This document shows positions 34,318 to 43,800 of a DNA stretch of 64,000 nucleotides, one piece after another. How positions within the stretch are numbered: position 1 is the first letter of the stretch; the number at the start of each line of letters is the position of its first letter. The notes under the pieces were generated by a model. It was given only the letters and a program-made list of their open reading frames with translations, was not told the origin of the DNA and searched no databases. Source of the DNA: Winkia neuii subsp. neuii DSM 8576 (GTDB lineage: Bacteria; Actinomycetota; Actinomycetes; Actinomycetales; Actinomycetaceae); assembly GCF_000420405.1 (NCBI RefSeq), contig NZ_ATUW01000006.1, positions 100,824-164,823 on the forward strand, in the 5' to 3' direction. Position numbers and translations under genes: made by a program.

Positions 34318-35793
34318 ATGATCCCACCCGATCCTGATCAATCGTTCACCCTCAGCCAGCCTGACTACGCTGACTCAACCCAGTTGATCACTTACGCAAA
34401 CCGCTTTGGGCAGAATCTTTCAGAGCTGGGCGAACTGTTGGAAGACCTGCGCGAGGTTTTTGACGGGGTGCACATTTTGCCTTTCTTCACCCCTTTCGAC
34501 GGGGCGGATGCGGGCTTCGACCCTGCCGACCACACCAGCGTCGACCCGCGCTTGGGCAGCTGGGAGCAGGTGCGCAGCATTTCCCAGCACTTCACGGTTA
34601 TGGCCGACATGATCGTCAATCATCTGTCCTACAAGTCCCCGCAATTTCGCGATGTAATGGCTAAGGGGGCGGGTTCGCCGTATGCGGGCATGTTCTTGAC
34701 CTTATCTTCGATATTCCCGCAGGGGGCCAGTGAGCAGGAGCTAGCCGCCATCTACCGCCCTCGGCCTGGCCTTCCCTTCACCCACTACACTTTTGGAAAA
34801 GAAACCCGCCTTGTGTGGACCACGTTTACCCCGCAGCAGATCGACATCGATGTTCGCTCGGAGGAGGGCAGTGGCTATTTGGATTCTGTTTTGCAGACCA
34901 TGGCCGCTGGCGGGGTAAGCCAAGTGCGCTTGGACGCGGTTGGTTATTCCGTGAAAACGCCGGGCTCTTCGTGCTTTATGACCCCGCAAACCTACCAGTT
35001 CATAGGCGAGCTCACCCAGCGGGCCCGGGCGTTGGGGATGAGCGTGCTGGTGGAAATCCACTCGCACTACAAGAATCAGATCCAGGTGGCTTCGAAGGTG
35101 GATTCAGTCTACGATTTCGCGCTGCCGCCGCTAGTGTTGCATTCCCTGTACACGGGGAAGATCGCCCCCCTAGTGAAGTGGCTTCGAGTAAGGCCAATAA
35201 ATGCAGTCACGGTTTTGGACACTCACGACGGTATCGGCATTGTCGACGTGGGCCCAGATGGGCAAAGTGGGCAGGCGGGTTTGCTCACCGAGGGCGAAGT
35301 GGACGCCCTGGTGGAAGGCATACATGAGGCTTCGGGAGGGGCTTCGCGCAAAGCCACTGGTTGGAATGCCTCGAATTTGGATGTTTACCAGGTGAATTGC
35401 ACGTTCTTTGACGCCTGTGGCAAAAATGAGGAGGCTTACTTCTTAGCGCGTGCCCTGCAGGCTTTCACTCCCGGTATATGTCAGGTTTATTACGCGGGGT
35501 TGTTAGCGGCTCCCTGCGACTTAGAACTACTAGAGCGCACGGGGGTGGGGCGCGATATCAACCGTCCCTACTATTCCAGCTCTCGGGTACGCGAGCTGCT
35601 GCGCAAACCGCTGGTGCGTAGGCTGACTGATTTGTTGGCGCTGCGCAAATCCCACCCGGCGTTTCGGGGTTCCTGCCAGGTGCGCTCCTATGAGGAGGAT
35701 TCTCGATTGGTGTTGACCTGGGAAAATAAGGATGCTTGGGCGGAACTGGTATGCGATTTTGCCGCCGGTAAGGCCGAGGTTACCTGCAACTAG
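34318..35793 (+). CDS. Sucrose phosphorylase (GH13 subfamily 18)
   Basis: The 491-residue enzyme converts sucrose and phosphate to alpha-glucose-1-P and fructose. The GH13 catalytic residues sit in RLDAVGYSVK (nucleophile Asp 206), VEIHSHYKNQ (acid/base Glu 246) and LDTHDGIG (Asp 304), with the family fingerprint GSSCFMTPQTYQFIGEL between them, closely resembling the Bifidobacterium enzyme. ATG 34318 follows GGAGG by six bases; an upstream in-frame TTG at 34306 overlaps the ribosome site and is rejected. It pairs with the divergent sugar transporter. Its TAG overlaps the stop of the convergent response-regulator gene. Confidence 0.94.
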   Translation: MIPPDPDQSFTLSQPDYADSTQLITYANRFGQNLSELGELLEDLREVFDGVHILPFFTPFDGADAGFDPADHTSVDPRLGSWEQVRSISQHFTVMADMIVNHLSYKSPQFRDVMAKGAGSPYAGMFLTLSSIFPQGASEQELAAIYRPRPGLPFTHYTFGKETRLVWTTFTPQQIDIDVRSEEGSGYLDSVLQTMAAGGVSQVRLDAVGYSVKTPGSSCFMTPQTYQFIGELTQRARALGMSVLVEIHSHYKNQIQVASKVDSVYDFALPPLVLHSLYTGKIAPLVKWLRVRPINAVTVLDTHDGIGIVDVGPDGQSGQAGLLTEGEVDALVEGIHEASGGASRKATGWNASNLDVYQVNCTFFDACGKNEEAYFLARALQAFTPGICQVYYAGLLAAPCDLELLERTGVGRDINRPYYSSSRVRELLRKPLVRRLTDLLALRKSHPAFRGSCQVRSYEEDSRLVLTWENKDAWAELVCDFAAGKAEVTCN

Positions 35794-36452
35794 TTGCGAG
35801 CTTGGTCTTGCAGGTAGGTGAGGATGGCGCGCACTCGCCTGTTTTCCTGTTCTGGGGTTAGCCCCAGTTTGGCGAAAATGTTAGCCACGTGTTTACCCAC
35901 CGCCGCGCCAGACACGTACAGCTTCTGGGCGATCTGTGAATTGGACTGGCCCTGAGCCATCAGAGCGAGTACTTCCATTTCGCGTTCGGTCAGTTGATCT
36001 ATGCCGGATTTAGACACCATTGCCCCGGCCACTTGCGGGTCTATCACCACGGCCCCCCTGCCCACCGCCTTAAGGGTGGTGATGAAATCAGCCACGTGGC
36101 CCACGGAGTCTTTTAATAGATAGCCGGTTCCTGCACTGGGGGTAGTGAGGTCTAGTACTGCGCGCGCATACGCGGGGGCCACGTACTGTGAGCACACCAA
36201 GATAGCTACCTCGGGGTGCAGCTGGCGAATCTGCTTGGCGGCCTCCAGGCCGTCCTCGGCCATATTTGGGGGCATGCGCACATCGGTAACCACGAGGTCT
36301 GGGGGAGTTGACTCGGCAAAAAGCGAATCGACAAGCAACGGCAGAGTCTGGGCATTGTCAGTTTGCCCCACAATTTCGAAGCCTTGCCGCTCGAGCATCC
36401 CCGCTAGGGATTCGCGCAGCAGACCGGAATCGTCTGCAAGTACAAGTTTCAT
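35790..36452 (-). CDS. NarL/LuxR-type response regulator
   Basis: The 220-residue protein has an N-terminal receiver (LVLADDSGLLRESL, phospho-acceptor Asp in LVVTDVRMP, about 57) and a C-terminal LuxR helix-turn-helix (LTEREMEVLALMAQGQSNSQIAQKL, shown in part; about 150-215). It forms a two-component pair with the kinase upstream, whose TAA shares a base with this ATG. The divergent ABC transporter is the likely target. Confidence 0.93.
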   Translation of the reverse strand: MKLVLADDSGLLRESLAGMLERQGFEIVGQTDNAQTLPLLVDSLFAESTPPDLVVTDVRMPPNMAEDGLEAAKQIRQLHPEVAILVCSQYVAPAYARAVLDLTTPSAGTGYLLKDSVGHVADFITTLKAVGRGAVVIDPQVAGAMVSKSGIDQLTEREMEVLALMAQGQSNSQIAQKLYVSGAAVGKHVANIFAKLGLTPEQENRRVRAILTYLQDQARN

Positions 36453-37162
36453 TATTTCTCCAGTGTTATTGACGATTCGCCAGCAAATAGCAACAGCGGT
36501 AAGGACCCTATCACCTGGGTGGGGCCACCGGCAGGGGAGGAAACAATTAGCCTGCCTCCAAATGCAGCCAGGCGTTCCTGGATACCAGCTAAGCCGCCGC
36601 CGGGTATTACGCGTGCGCCTCCAGGGCCGTCATCTTGAACGGAAATACGCAGCTGCCTGCCCACTGTGATCAGCACATTTACGGGGGTCCGGGCAGCGTG
36701 TTTAGCGGCGTTGGTTATTGCCTCCGTGGCAAAGAAATAGGCGCAGGCTAACACGCCCTCTGGAAGGGGCGGGATAGGCGAGGGGCAGCGGATAGTAACT
36801 GCGCTGGCGCTGTGGCGCACTACGTCCTCTAGGGCTGCTACTAAGCCCTTGTCTTCCAACACTTGCGGGTGGATCCCGCGGACGGTAGCACGCAATTCCG
36901 CGAGGGCGGTGTCGATATTTTTGTGGGTAGCGCTAAGGAGTTGCGCTAGCTGAGGATTACTTTCCAAGCAGGGATCCATCTCGGCTTCGCCAAGCGAAAG
37001 GGCAGCCGCAACCAGGTACTGTTGGGCGCCGTCGTGTAGGTCGCGCTCTATGCGCCGTCTTTCGACCTCATAGGCATCTACGATTGCGCGGCGGGAACGC
37101 ACGAGCCGCTCCACCTGGGCCGCTGCGGAGCGCCTGTCCTGCCATTTCTCGAAAAACCTCAC
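36452..37162 (-). CDS. Soluble HisKA_3-type sensor histidine kinase
   Basis: The 236-residue kinase contains the HisKA_3 dimerisation/phosphoacceptor box RRRIERDLHDGAQQ (His near residue 43) and a compact HATPase domain with QDDGPGGARV and GGGLAGIQERL. It has no transmembrane or recognisable sensor domain: only about 25 residues (MRFFEKWQDRRSAAAQV) precede the helix, so it is cytoplasmic and much shorter than typical NarX/LiaS-like kinases. GTG is the start. Input may come from the ABC transporter encoded divergently, as in transporter-sensing BceS systems, but that is inference. Confidence 0.88.
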   Translation of the reverse strand: MRFFEKWQDRRSAAAQVERLVRSRRAIVDAYEVERRRIERDLHDGAQQYLVAAALSLGEAEMDPCLESNPQLAQLLSATHKNIDTALAELRATVRGIHPQVLEDKGLVAALEDVVRHSASAVTIRCPSPIPPLPEGVLACAYFFATEAITNAAKHAARTPVNVLITVGRQLRISVQDDGPGGARVIPGGGLAGIQERLAAFGGRLIVSSPAGGPTQVIGSLPLLLFAGESSITLEK

Positions 37163-37295
37163 GCCACTATCCTAAATGGGGAGGCCTGTTTAGCCCGCAT
37201 GGGTAGCATACTTAGGCCGCAAGGTAGAGCTAGGCCTACCTAGACTCTAAAGCTCGCCCGATTTTTCCTGCGGTAGAACAGGGCAGAATGGAACT

Positions 37296-37988
37296 ATGAC
37301 TCAGACAATCCTCTCGGCCGAGCATTTGCAAAAAAGCTTCGGAAAGGTGCGCGCGCTAGCTGACGTTTCCCTGCAGGTCCAAAGTGGGCAGGCCGTGGCT
37401 GTAATGGGGCCTTCCGGATCCGGCAAATCCACTTTGTTGCACTGCCTTTCGGGCGTGCTCGTTCCCGATTCAGGTAGCGTCTATTTTGAGGGCGAAGATT
37501 TGGCCGGTCTTTCCGATTCGGCGCGTTCGGCCATTAGGTTGTCCGCGTTTGGCTTTGTTTTTCAAGACGGGGCGTTGCTCCCTGAGCTGCCGGCTAGGGA
37601 GAACGTGGCTTTGCCGTTGCAACTGCAGGGACTTTCGCGCCCGGAGGCACTAGAGAGGGCCATGGATACGCTTGCCAAACTTGGGGTAGATGAGGTTGCG
37701 TTGCGCCTACCCGGGGATATGTCGGGCGGGCAGGCCCAAAGAGTTGCGGTTGCCCGCGCAGTAGTTACACGACCAGCAATTATTTTTGCCGACGAGCCGA
37801 CCGGCGCCCTCGACCAGCCCACAGGCCACGAAGTGATGCAAGTATTAACTGCCCTGGTGCGGATGATGGGGAGCGCTCTGGTTATGGTCACCCACGACGT
37901 AAACGTGGCCTCCTGGTGCGATCGGGTGATCGAGATTAGGGACGGATTGCTGCACTCTGATCAGTTAGTTGGGCGAAATGATGGCTAG
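37296..37988 (+). CDS. ABC transporter ATP-binding protein (MacB/LolD type)
   Basis: The 230-residue ATPase has Walker A GPSGSGKST (about 38-46), Q-loop FVFQDGALL, signature MSGGQAQRVAVARA, Walker B AIIFADEPTGALD and the H-loop VTHDV. The sequence class goes with FtsX-like permeases (MacB, LolCDE, BceA). It overlaps the permease start, giving a two-gene transporter facing the two-component system. Confidence 0.93.
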   Translation: MTQTILSAEHLQKSFGKVRALADVSLQVQSGQAVAVMGPSGSGKSTLLHCLSGVLVPDSGSVYFEGEDLAGLSDSARSAIRLSAFGFVFQDGALLPELPARENVALPLQLQGLSRPEALERAMDTLAKLGVDEVALRLPGDMSGGQAQRVAVARAVVTRPAIIFADEPTGALDQPTGHEVMQVLTALVRMMGSALVMVTHDVNVASWCDRVIEIRDGLLHSDQLVGRNDG

Positions 37989-39411
37989 GAGGAAAGGAGC
38001 CACGAACTTAGTTTCTATTACGTTCCAACTGGCTAAATATAGGCTCGAAAATCTTCGCGGGGAGGGCATTACTGTCGGGCTGACTATAGTGTCGTTTGCG
38101 ATCGTGTCGGCCATAACGTATCTGGTGGCCACCGGCACCTACATGTTCTACCAACGCAGCGAGCATGCCGACCAATTCTTTGGCGACCTACAGCTTGGCA
38201 GTGCCGCTGCCTCCGCCTACGTGTTACTTTCGGCGCTAGCGCTCTCGCTGCTGCTCGGGCCCCTGGTCAATCTGGCCGGTTTAGCATCTGTGCTTGCGGC
38301 CACCTCGCGCGAGACCCGGCTGGCTGGAATGCGCCTACTTGGCGTATCAAATTGGGCAGTGATGCGCATTGCCGCGTTGGAAACTATGCTCCAAGCCGCC
38401 GCGGGGGCAGCAATTGGATTGCTGGCCGCCTTTTTGGCCTTACCCGCCCTCAAAAACCTTTCTTTTCAAGGCATCGCATTGTCATGGCAGGAAATGTTCA
38501 TGCCCCCCGCCTACTACGGAGCCTGTGCGCTGGCCATAATATTGTTTTCTGGAGTGGCGGCGGTATTCGGGCTGCGCAGGGTCATAGTCTCGCCCCTGGG
38601 GGTAAGCAGAAAAGCTCTGCCACGGCGCCCTCGCCTGTGGCGGGTAGTGCTCTTGCTGACAGGGATAGGTGCCGCCTACGTGATCCCCGTTTGGTTCACC
38701 GAGGGGGGAATCTCGGTGGGAGTGGGACTAGTGATTGCCATCATCTTGCTCCTGGTGGCCGGTTTTTCAGCTGTAATGCCCCTGCTGCTGCGGCTGGTGG
38801 CTCGCATATTTACCGCGGCGAAAAACCCGGTAGTTTCCGTGGCCATGTGGCGCATAGTCGCTTCCCCACGGAACACCTGGAGAAGGGTTTCCGGGGTAGG
38901 CATACTTTCGTTCATAGCCGCCATTGCTGTCCTGCTACCCGCATCTATTCCTGGAATCGAAATTCCAAAAGAAGAGCGCTTCGTCCGAGCGGTCCTAATG
39001 GACGTGCGTGTGGGAGCCTTGCTGACTATCCTCTTCGGCTTCATACTGGCGGCAGGAGCAACCCTGCTCTCGTCCATGTCCCACGAATTCGAACACCTAA
39101 ATCACTCCTACGCCCTCGCCCGCATGGGAGCGAAAGATTCGTTTGCCCTCAAGGTGTCGGCAGCCGAGGCAATAATCCCCGTTGCCGGCGTATGCCTTCT
39201 TGGCTACTTACTGGGGAGTATAAATGCGGGTCCGCTAGCGATTTTCTTCAATAGTGCGGGCACGCCGTTTAGAAGCGCCTCGCCTGTTCTATCGGCTCTG
39301 GTCGGTTTGGGAGTGGTTGTTGCGGGGATAGCGATGGTATCTTTGGCAACCGCCATAACGATTCCGATTCATCGTCAAATAATGGCAAGGCATAAGCGCA
39401 GGGCGGATTAG
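37978..39411 (+). CDS. FtsX-like ABC transporter permease
   Basis: A 477-residue membrane protein with about ten transmembrane segments and two FtsX-type modules (around 80-210 and 360-470). It has no large extracytoplasmic domain like that of BceB, suggesting export of an amphipathic compound or control of the envelope. The start is uncertain: ATG at 37978 or 37981, both overlapping the ATPase stop; AGGAGG at 37987 has no start codon after it in frame. The two-component system across the divergent gap probably regulates it, for instance in response to a membrane-active agent. Confidence 0.82.
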   Translation: MMARRKGATNLVSITFQLAKYRLENLRGEGITVGLTIVSFAIVSAITYLVATGTYMFYQRSEHADQFFGDLQLGSAAASAYVLLSALALSLLLGPLVNLAGLASVLAATSRETRLAGMRLLGVSNWAVMRIAALETMLQAAAGAAIGLLAAFLALPALKNLSFQGIALSWQEMFMPPAYYGACALAIILFSGVAAVFGLRRVIVSPLGVSRKALPRRPRLWRVVLLLTGIGAAYVIPVWFTEGGISVGVGLVIAIILLLVAGFSAVMPLLLRLVARIFTAAKNPVVSVAMWRIVASPRNTWRRVSGVGILSFIAAIAVLLPASIPGIEIPKEERFVRAVLMDVRVGALLTILFGFILAAGATLLSSMSHEFEHLNHSYALARMGAKDSFALKVSAAEAIIPVAGVCLLGYLLGSINAGPLAIFFNSAGTPFRSASPVLSALVGLGVVVAGIAMVSLATAITIPIHRQIMARHKRRAD

Positions 39412-39449
39412 GGCCAAAGCAGGTGGGTGTGGCATGTACGATTCTTTAT

Positions 39450-40703
39450 ATGAACGCGAATCATTTTCCCCTCGTCTTACCCGCCAAAATACTGTTGCTC
39501 GGAAGTGGCGAACTCGGTAAAGAAATGGCCATCTCGCTGCAGCGCCTCGGTTGCACTGTAGTGGCCGCCGACTCCTACCCCGAGGCACCAGCAATGCAAG
39601 TAGCTCAGCAGAGCCACGTATTAGACATGACTGATGCCGCCCAGCTGCGCGACTTGTTGCGCGAGGTAAAACCCGACCTGGTAGTGCCCGAAGTGGAAAA
39701 ACTCGCAGCCGGGGTACTGGAAGAATGGATGGAACAAAACCGGGGCCAAGACACTCTCGCCCCAGTGCGGGTGGTGCCGAACGCCCCTGCAGTGCAAGCC
39801 ACCTTCGACCGTCGCTACATTCGCACTCTAGCCGCCGAAACGGCCGGGGTAGCCACCTCAAGGTACGGCTTCGCTAATTCCGCCTCTCAGCTGGGGGAGC
39901 TAGCCAATAAAATTGGCTACCCCTGCTTCGTGAAACCGACAATGTCGTCTTCGGGACACGGGCAGTCCCTAGTAACCGCTCCCGAGCAGGTAGAAGGGGC
40001 ATGGAAGAAAGCCCAAAGTGATGCTCGGGCACAAAGCGACTGGGTGATCTGCGAAAGCAAAGTTAACTTTGACTACGAGATAACCCTGCTCACGGTCCGT
40101 CATCTGGACGCCCACGGGCAGGTGCAAACTAGCTTCTGCGCCCCTATCGGGCACACTCAATCGCGCGGCGACTACGTCGAAAGCTGGCAGCCTCACCAGA
40201 TGGCTCCGAAGGTGCTAGCTAAGGCCCGCGAGGTGGCCAAGGCAGTAGTGGACGCGCTCGCGGCCGAAGCCCCGCAGTGGCAGGGGCCCACCCTAGGGGT
40301 GTTCGGGGTGGAACTATTCGTTGCCGGCGACGAGGTCATGTTCTCGGAACTGTCGCCCCGCCCTCACGACACTGGCATGGTTACTATGATCAGTCAGTAC
40401 CACAGTGAATTCGATTTGCAGGCGAGGGCCATCTTGGGGTTGCCGTTGGACGTGTCTATCCGCAGGCCCGGGGCATCCGTTCCCATCAAGTCGCAGATCC
40501 GAACCGATTCTCCGCGTTACGAGGGCGTCGAAGAGGCCCTGGCTACAACGAACGGCACCAATGCGTGTGTGGACGTGCGCATCTTTGGCAAGCCGCAGGC
40601 TTACAACGACAGGCGCATGGGAGTGGCTATGGCTGTGGGGACCTCTACCGCTGAAGCCCGTGAGGCCGCCGGAGTGGCAGCCGCATCCGTCAAGGTGCGT
40701 TAG
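39450..40703 (+). CDS. purT: Formate-dependent phosphoribosylglycinamide formyltransferase 2
   Basis: The 417-residue ATP-grasp enzyme matches E. coli PurT throughout: ILLLGSGELGKEMAISLQRLG, DSYPEAPAMQVAQQSHV, YPCFVKPTMSSSGHGQS, EITLLTVRHLD, GDYVESWQPHQM and FSELSPRPHDTGMVT. It makes formyl-GAR in purine synthesis from formate and ATP, bypassing folate-dependent PurN. I start at ATG 39450, the first codon giving a normal-length N-terminus; longer in-frame GTGs upstream would add unmatched residues. No ribosome site is visible. A terminator follows. Confidence 0.93.
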   Translation: MNANHFPLVLPAKILLLGSGELGKEMAISLQRLGCTVVAADSYPEAPAMQVAQQSHVLDMTDAAQLRDLLREVKPDLVVPEVEKLAAGVLEEWMEQNRGQDTLAPVRVVPNAPAVQATFDRRYIRTLAAETAGVATSRYGFANSASQLGELANKIGYPCFVKPTMSSSGHGQSLVTAPEQVEGAWKKAQSDARAQSDWVICESKVNFDYEITLLTVRHLDAHGQVQTSFCAPIGHTQSRGDYVESWQPHQMAPKVLAKAREVAKAVVDALAAEAPQWQGPTLGVFGVELFVAGDEVMFSELSPRPHDTGMVTMISQYHSEFDLQARAILGLPLDVSIRRPGASVPIKSQIRTDSPRYEGVEEALATTNGTNACVDVRIFGKPQAYNDRRMGVAMAVGTSTAEAREAAGVAAASVKVR

Positions 40704-40705
40704 CG

Positions 40706-40733
40706 GCCCTGCCATTTTCCCAGGGCAATTTTG
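40706..40733 (+). terminator. Probable terminator of purT
   Basis: GCCCTG, nine-base loop, CAGGGC, then AATTTT and a further T-run at about 40738. The stem is only six base pairs. Confidence 0.6.
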
Positions 40734-40800
40734 CGGTCTTTTTTAAGGCGCGCGCAGGCTGCGGCCTCGTGGGTTGTTTGGTCCTGGATATGGTGGAACA

Positions 40801-43800
40801 GTGAGCAAGAATGACAGGTTTTCTAAGCTGCGCCCGGGGCGCGGGCAAGAAAGGACTGGCTCTTCGCGTGGGGAGCTAGTAGAGGCCGCACTGCAAGATT
40901 GGACAGAGCAGCTGCGCCGCGAGGACTCTACTGCGCCCTCGTTACCTACGCTCGAGCTTTCGGCCGCCCATCCAACGGGGCTGGCTCAGCTCTATGCTGG
41001 GCGGCCAACGCGTCTTACGAACTTGGTGCGCGAACCCAATGCGTTGGCGCATGCGCGGATGCGCGCCCACGACCTTCTGGCTGCTCAAAATGAGCTCAGT
41101 TCTGGTCAGGGCGCGGTACCCATGCACCTGGGGGTGGGAACGGCCTCGTGGGCCGAAACTGCCCAGGGAACTTCTTCCGCTCACTCTGTCACGGCTCTGC
41201 TGCGTCCGCTCACAATGCAGCTTGCCGAGGACGACGATATTCTGCTCACGCTGCGCCCGGGGCTGATCCTGAATCAGGAATTGGCCCAGGCTTTGGAGCA
41301 AAAGGGATTGCGTCTGGATATTTCCCAGTTCGACAAGGCCGGGGATTTTTCGCCGCTGAACGCACTGCGGTTTTTGCGCGAGGCCGGGTCGTTGAACCTG
41401 GTTGGTTTCGACATGTACGAGTCGCTCACACTTGGCGTGTTTGTGAAGCCTGCCGATATTTTGACAGCTGATTTGCGTAAGCTCCGCGAACGCGCCGGCG
41501 AGTCTACGCTTGTTGCAGCATTGGCGGGGGACACCACTGCGCGCAGTGCGCTGGCGGTCCCTCTGGCGGATCCGATTCGCACTGACCGGGACCCGCACAC
41601 CGAGCAAGGAGTGGGGCTTCTTGACCCGGTCCAGCACGACGCCCTCGACGCTGTCGCCGCTGGGCGGTCGCTGGTTTTGGATACCCCACCGGCGTCTGAG
41701 CGGGCTCAGACCATTGCTGCGATTTTGATCGACGCTGCTGCCTCCGGAAAACGCGTTTTGTATGTGCCGGGGGAACGCCGCGCAGGCACTGCACTAGTTG
41801 CCTACCTGCGCAAACTTGGCCTAGACGACCTTGTACTCGACCTCTCAGATAGTACCGAGTGGGATAGTAAGGGCGAGGCGGCACTGCGGCACGCGATCAC
41901 AGTCGAGCCTAAGAAAACCCAGGACGCTGACCTGGTTGAAGAAATCCGCACCGAACTGTCCAACGTCCGCGAAAAACTTGGGGGTTATACTGCTGCATTG
42001 CATCGGCCTGAGCCGAATTGGGGTATTTCTCCCTACGACGCACTGCAGGTGCTCACCGATTTAACTGCGGGCAGTTCCGGCCCGCGCACTCGGGTGCGCT
42101 TTTCTAAAGAGCGTTTGGATAAGATTGCCGAGGACGGCGCAGCTGCTGCCCGAGAAGTTCTGCAAGAGGCTTCCCAACTGGGCATTTTCAAAGCTGGCAA
42201 GCAAACTAATCCCTGGCACGGGGCGGTTATTTCTGCTCCGGAGGCGGTTGCTGAAACAGTCGAATGCGTCCAACGCATTTCTATTCAGTCGCTGCCGCAG
42301 GTGCGCGCAAATATTGGGCGGGTAGCTCGCGAAACTGGACTAACTCAGGCCCACAACTTGGCCGATTGGGCGGAGCAGCTAGAATTGCTGTCCGGAGTGC
42401 GCGAATCTCTGGACGTGTTTATGCCCATGGTCTTTGAGCGTTCGGCCGCGGACATGATGATTGCTACGGCCTCTAAAGAGTGGCGCAAGGAACGCGCCCT
42501 CAATATGAAGGGCTCCACCCGAAGGCGCCTGGTAAAGCAGGCACGCGACATGGTGCGTCCGGGGGTGAAGGTCCAAGACTTGCATACAGAGCTTGCGCGG
42601 GTGCAGAATTTGCGCAGCATTTGGGCAGAACATGGCGACACGGCTGGTTGGCCTAAACTGCCTGGCGGGCTCGACGAGATGATCAATGTCAACCAGGCTC
42701 TGCGGGCAGATCTGAAGGCAATTGCTCCGTTCTTCTCTACGGTGCACGGGGATCTGACCAAGATGCCCGTCGACGATCTGGTGCGCCTAATGGATGCTTT
42801 GGCCCAAGATAAAGAGGGCGCCGCAAAGCTGCCTGATCGGGTTAAAGTGCTCAAGCGAATTAAGGGAATGGGGCTCGAAGAACTAGTTGACGATTTGCGC
42901 GAACGCCAGGTTCCCGACTATCTAATCCCCGCGGAGCTGGATCTGGCCTGGTGGGCTTCGGCCCTGTCCGTGATGCTTTCCGGAGACGAGAGGCTCGCGC
43001 ACTACACCGGTAAGACGCTTGCTGGGCTCAGCACGCAGCTGCGCAATTTGGAACGTGAACAGGAGCGGTCACTGGTACCGCAGGCGCGCTTCAAGATCGC
43101 TCAACAGGTGCGTCGCAGGCTGCTAGACGATCGCGATCAGGCGGGGTTGTTATACGAGGCGCTTGGGCCGGACCGCGATCTGCCGCTGCCAAAGATTTTG
43201 TCGGACTATCCCATCTCTGCCTACGTGATGCCGATTAGGATTGTGCCGCCCGTGCAGGTGGCCTCTCTGCTGGACGCGAAGGCCAGGATTGACGTGGTTG
43301 TCCTCGATGGGGTTGAACGCCTTGAGGTAGCTCAGCTTTTGCCGGCCATTTGCCGCGCGAGCCAGGTTGTGGTTGCTGGGGACGTGCGTCGCAAACTCGG
43401 AGGGGCGGTAGCTGAAATAGCTAAGTTGTTGCCCCACATTACGGTTCCTCCTGCGTTGGCGCGCTCGAACGAAGCAGTTACGGAGTTTTTAGCTTCGCAC
43501 GGTTACGGGCGGGACGTGTTTGCAGTTCCCGTGCCCCGGGCATCCTCGGCACTGAAACTGCACCTGGTCGACGGTCGCGGAATGCCTGCGCCCGGGCTTT
43601 CTGCTATAGAATCTTCGGCCGACGAGGTCGAAGCTGTTGTCGATTTGGTAATAGAACACGCGCTTTCGCGCAGCGACGAGTCTTTAGCTGTAATCACTTT
43701 GAATGCGCGTCACGCTCAGCGCATCCGCGAGGCAATTATTTCTGCGGTTGCGGATTCACCCGCAATAGATTCGTTCTTCAATCCGGCAAGTGCGGAACCG

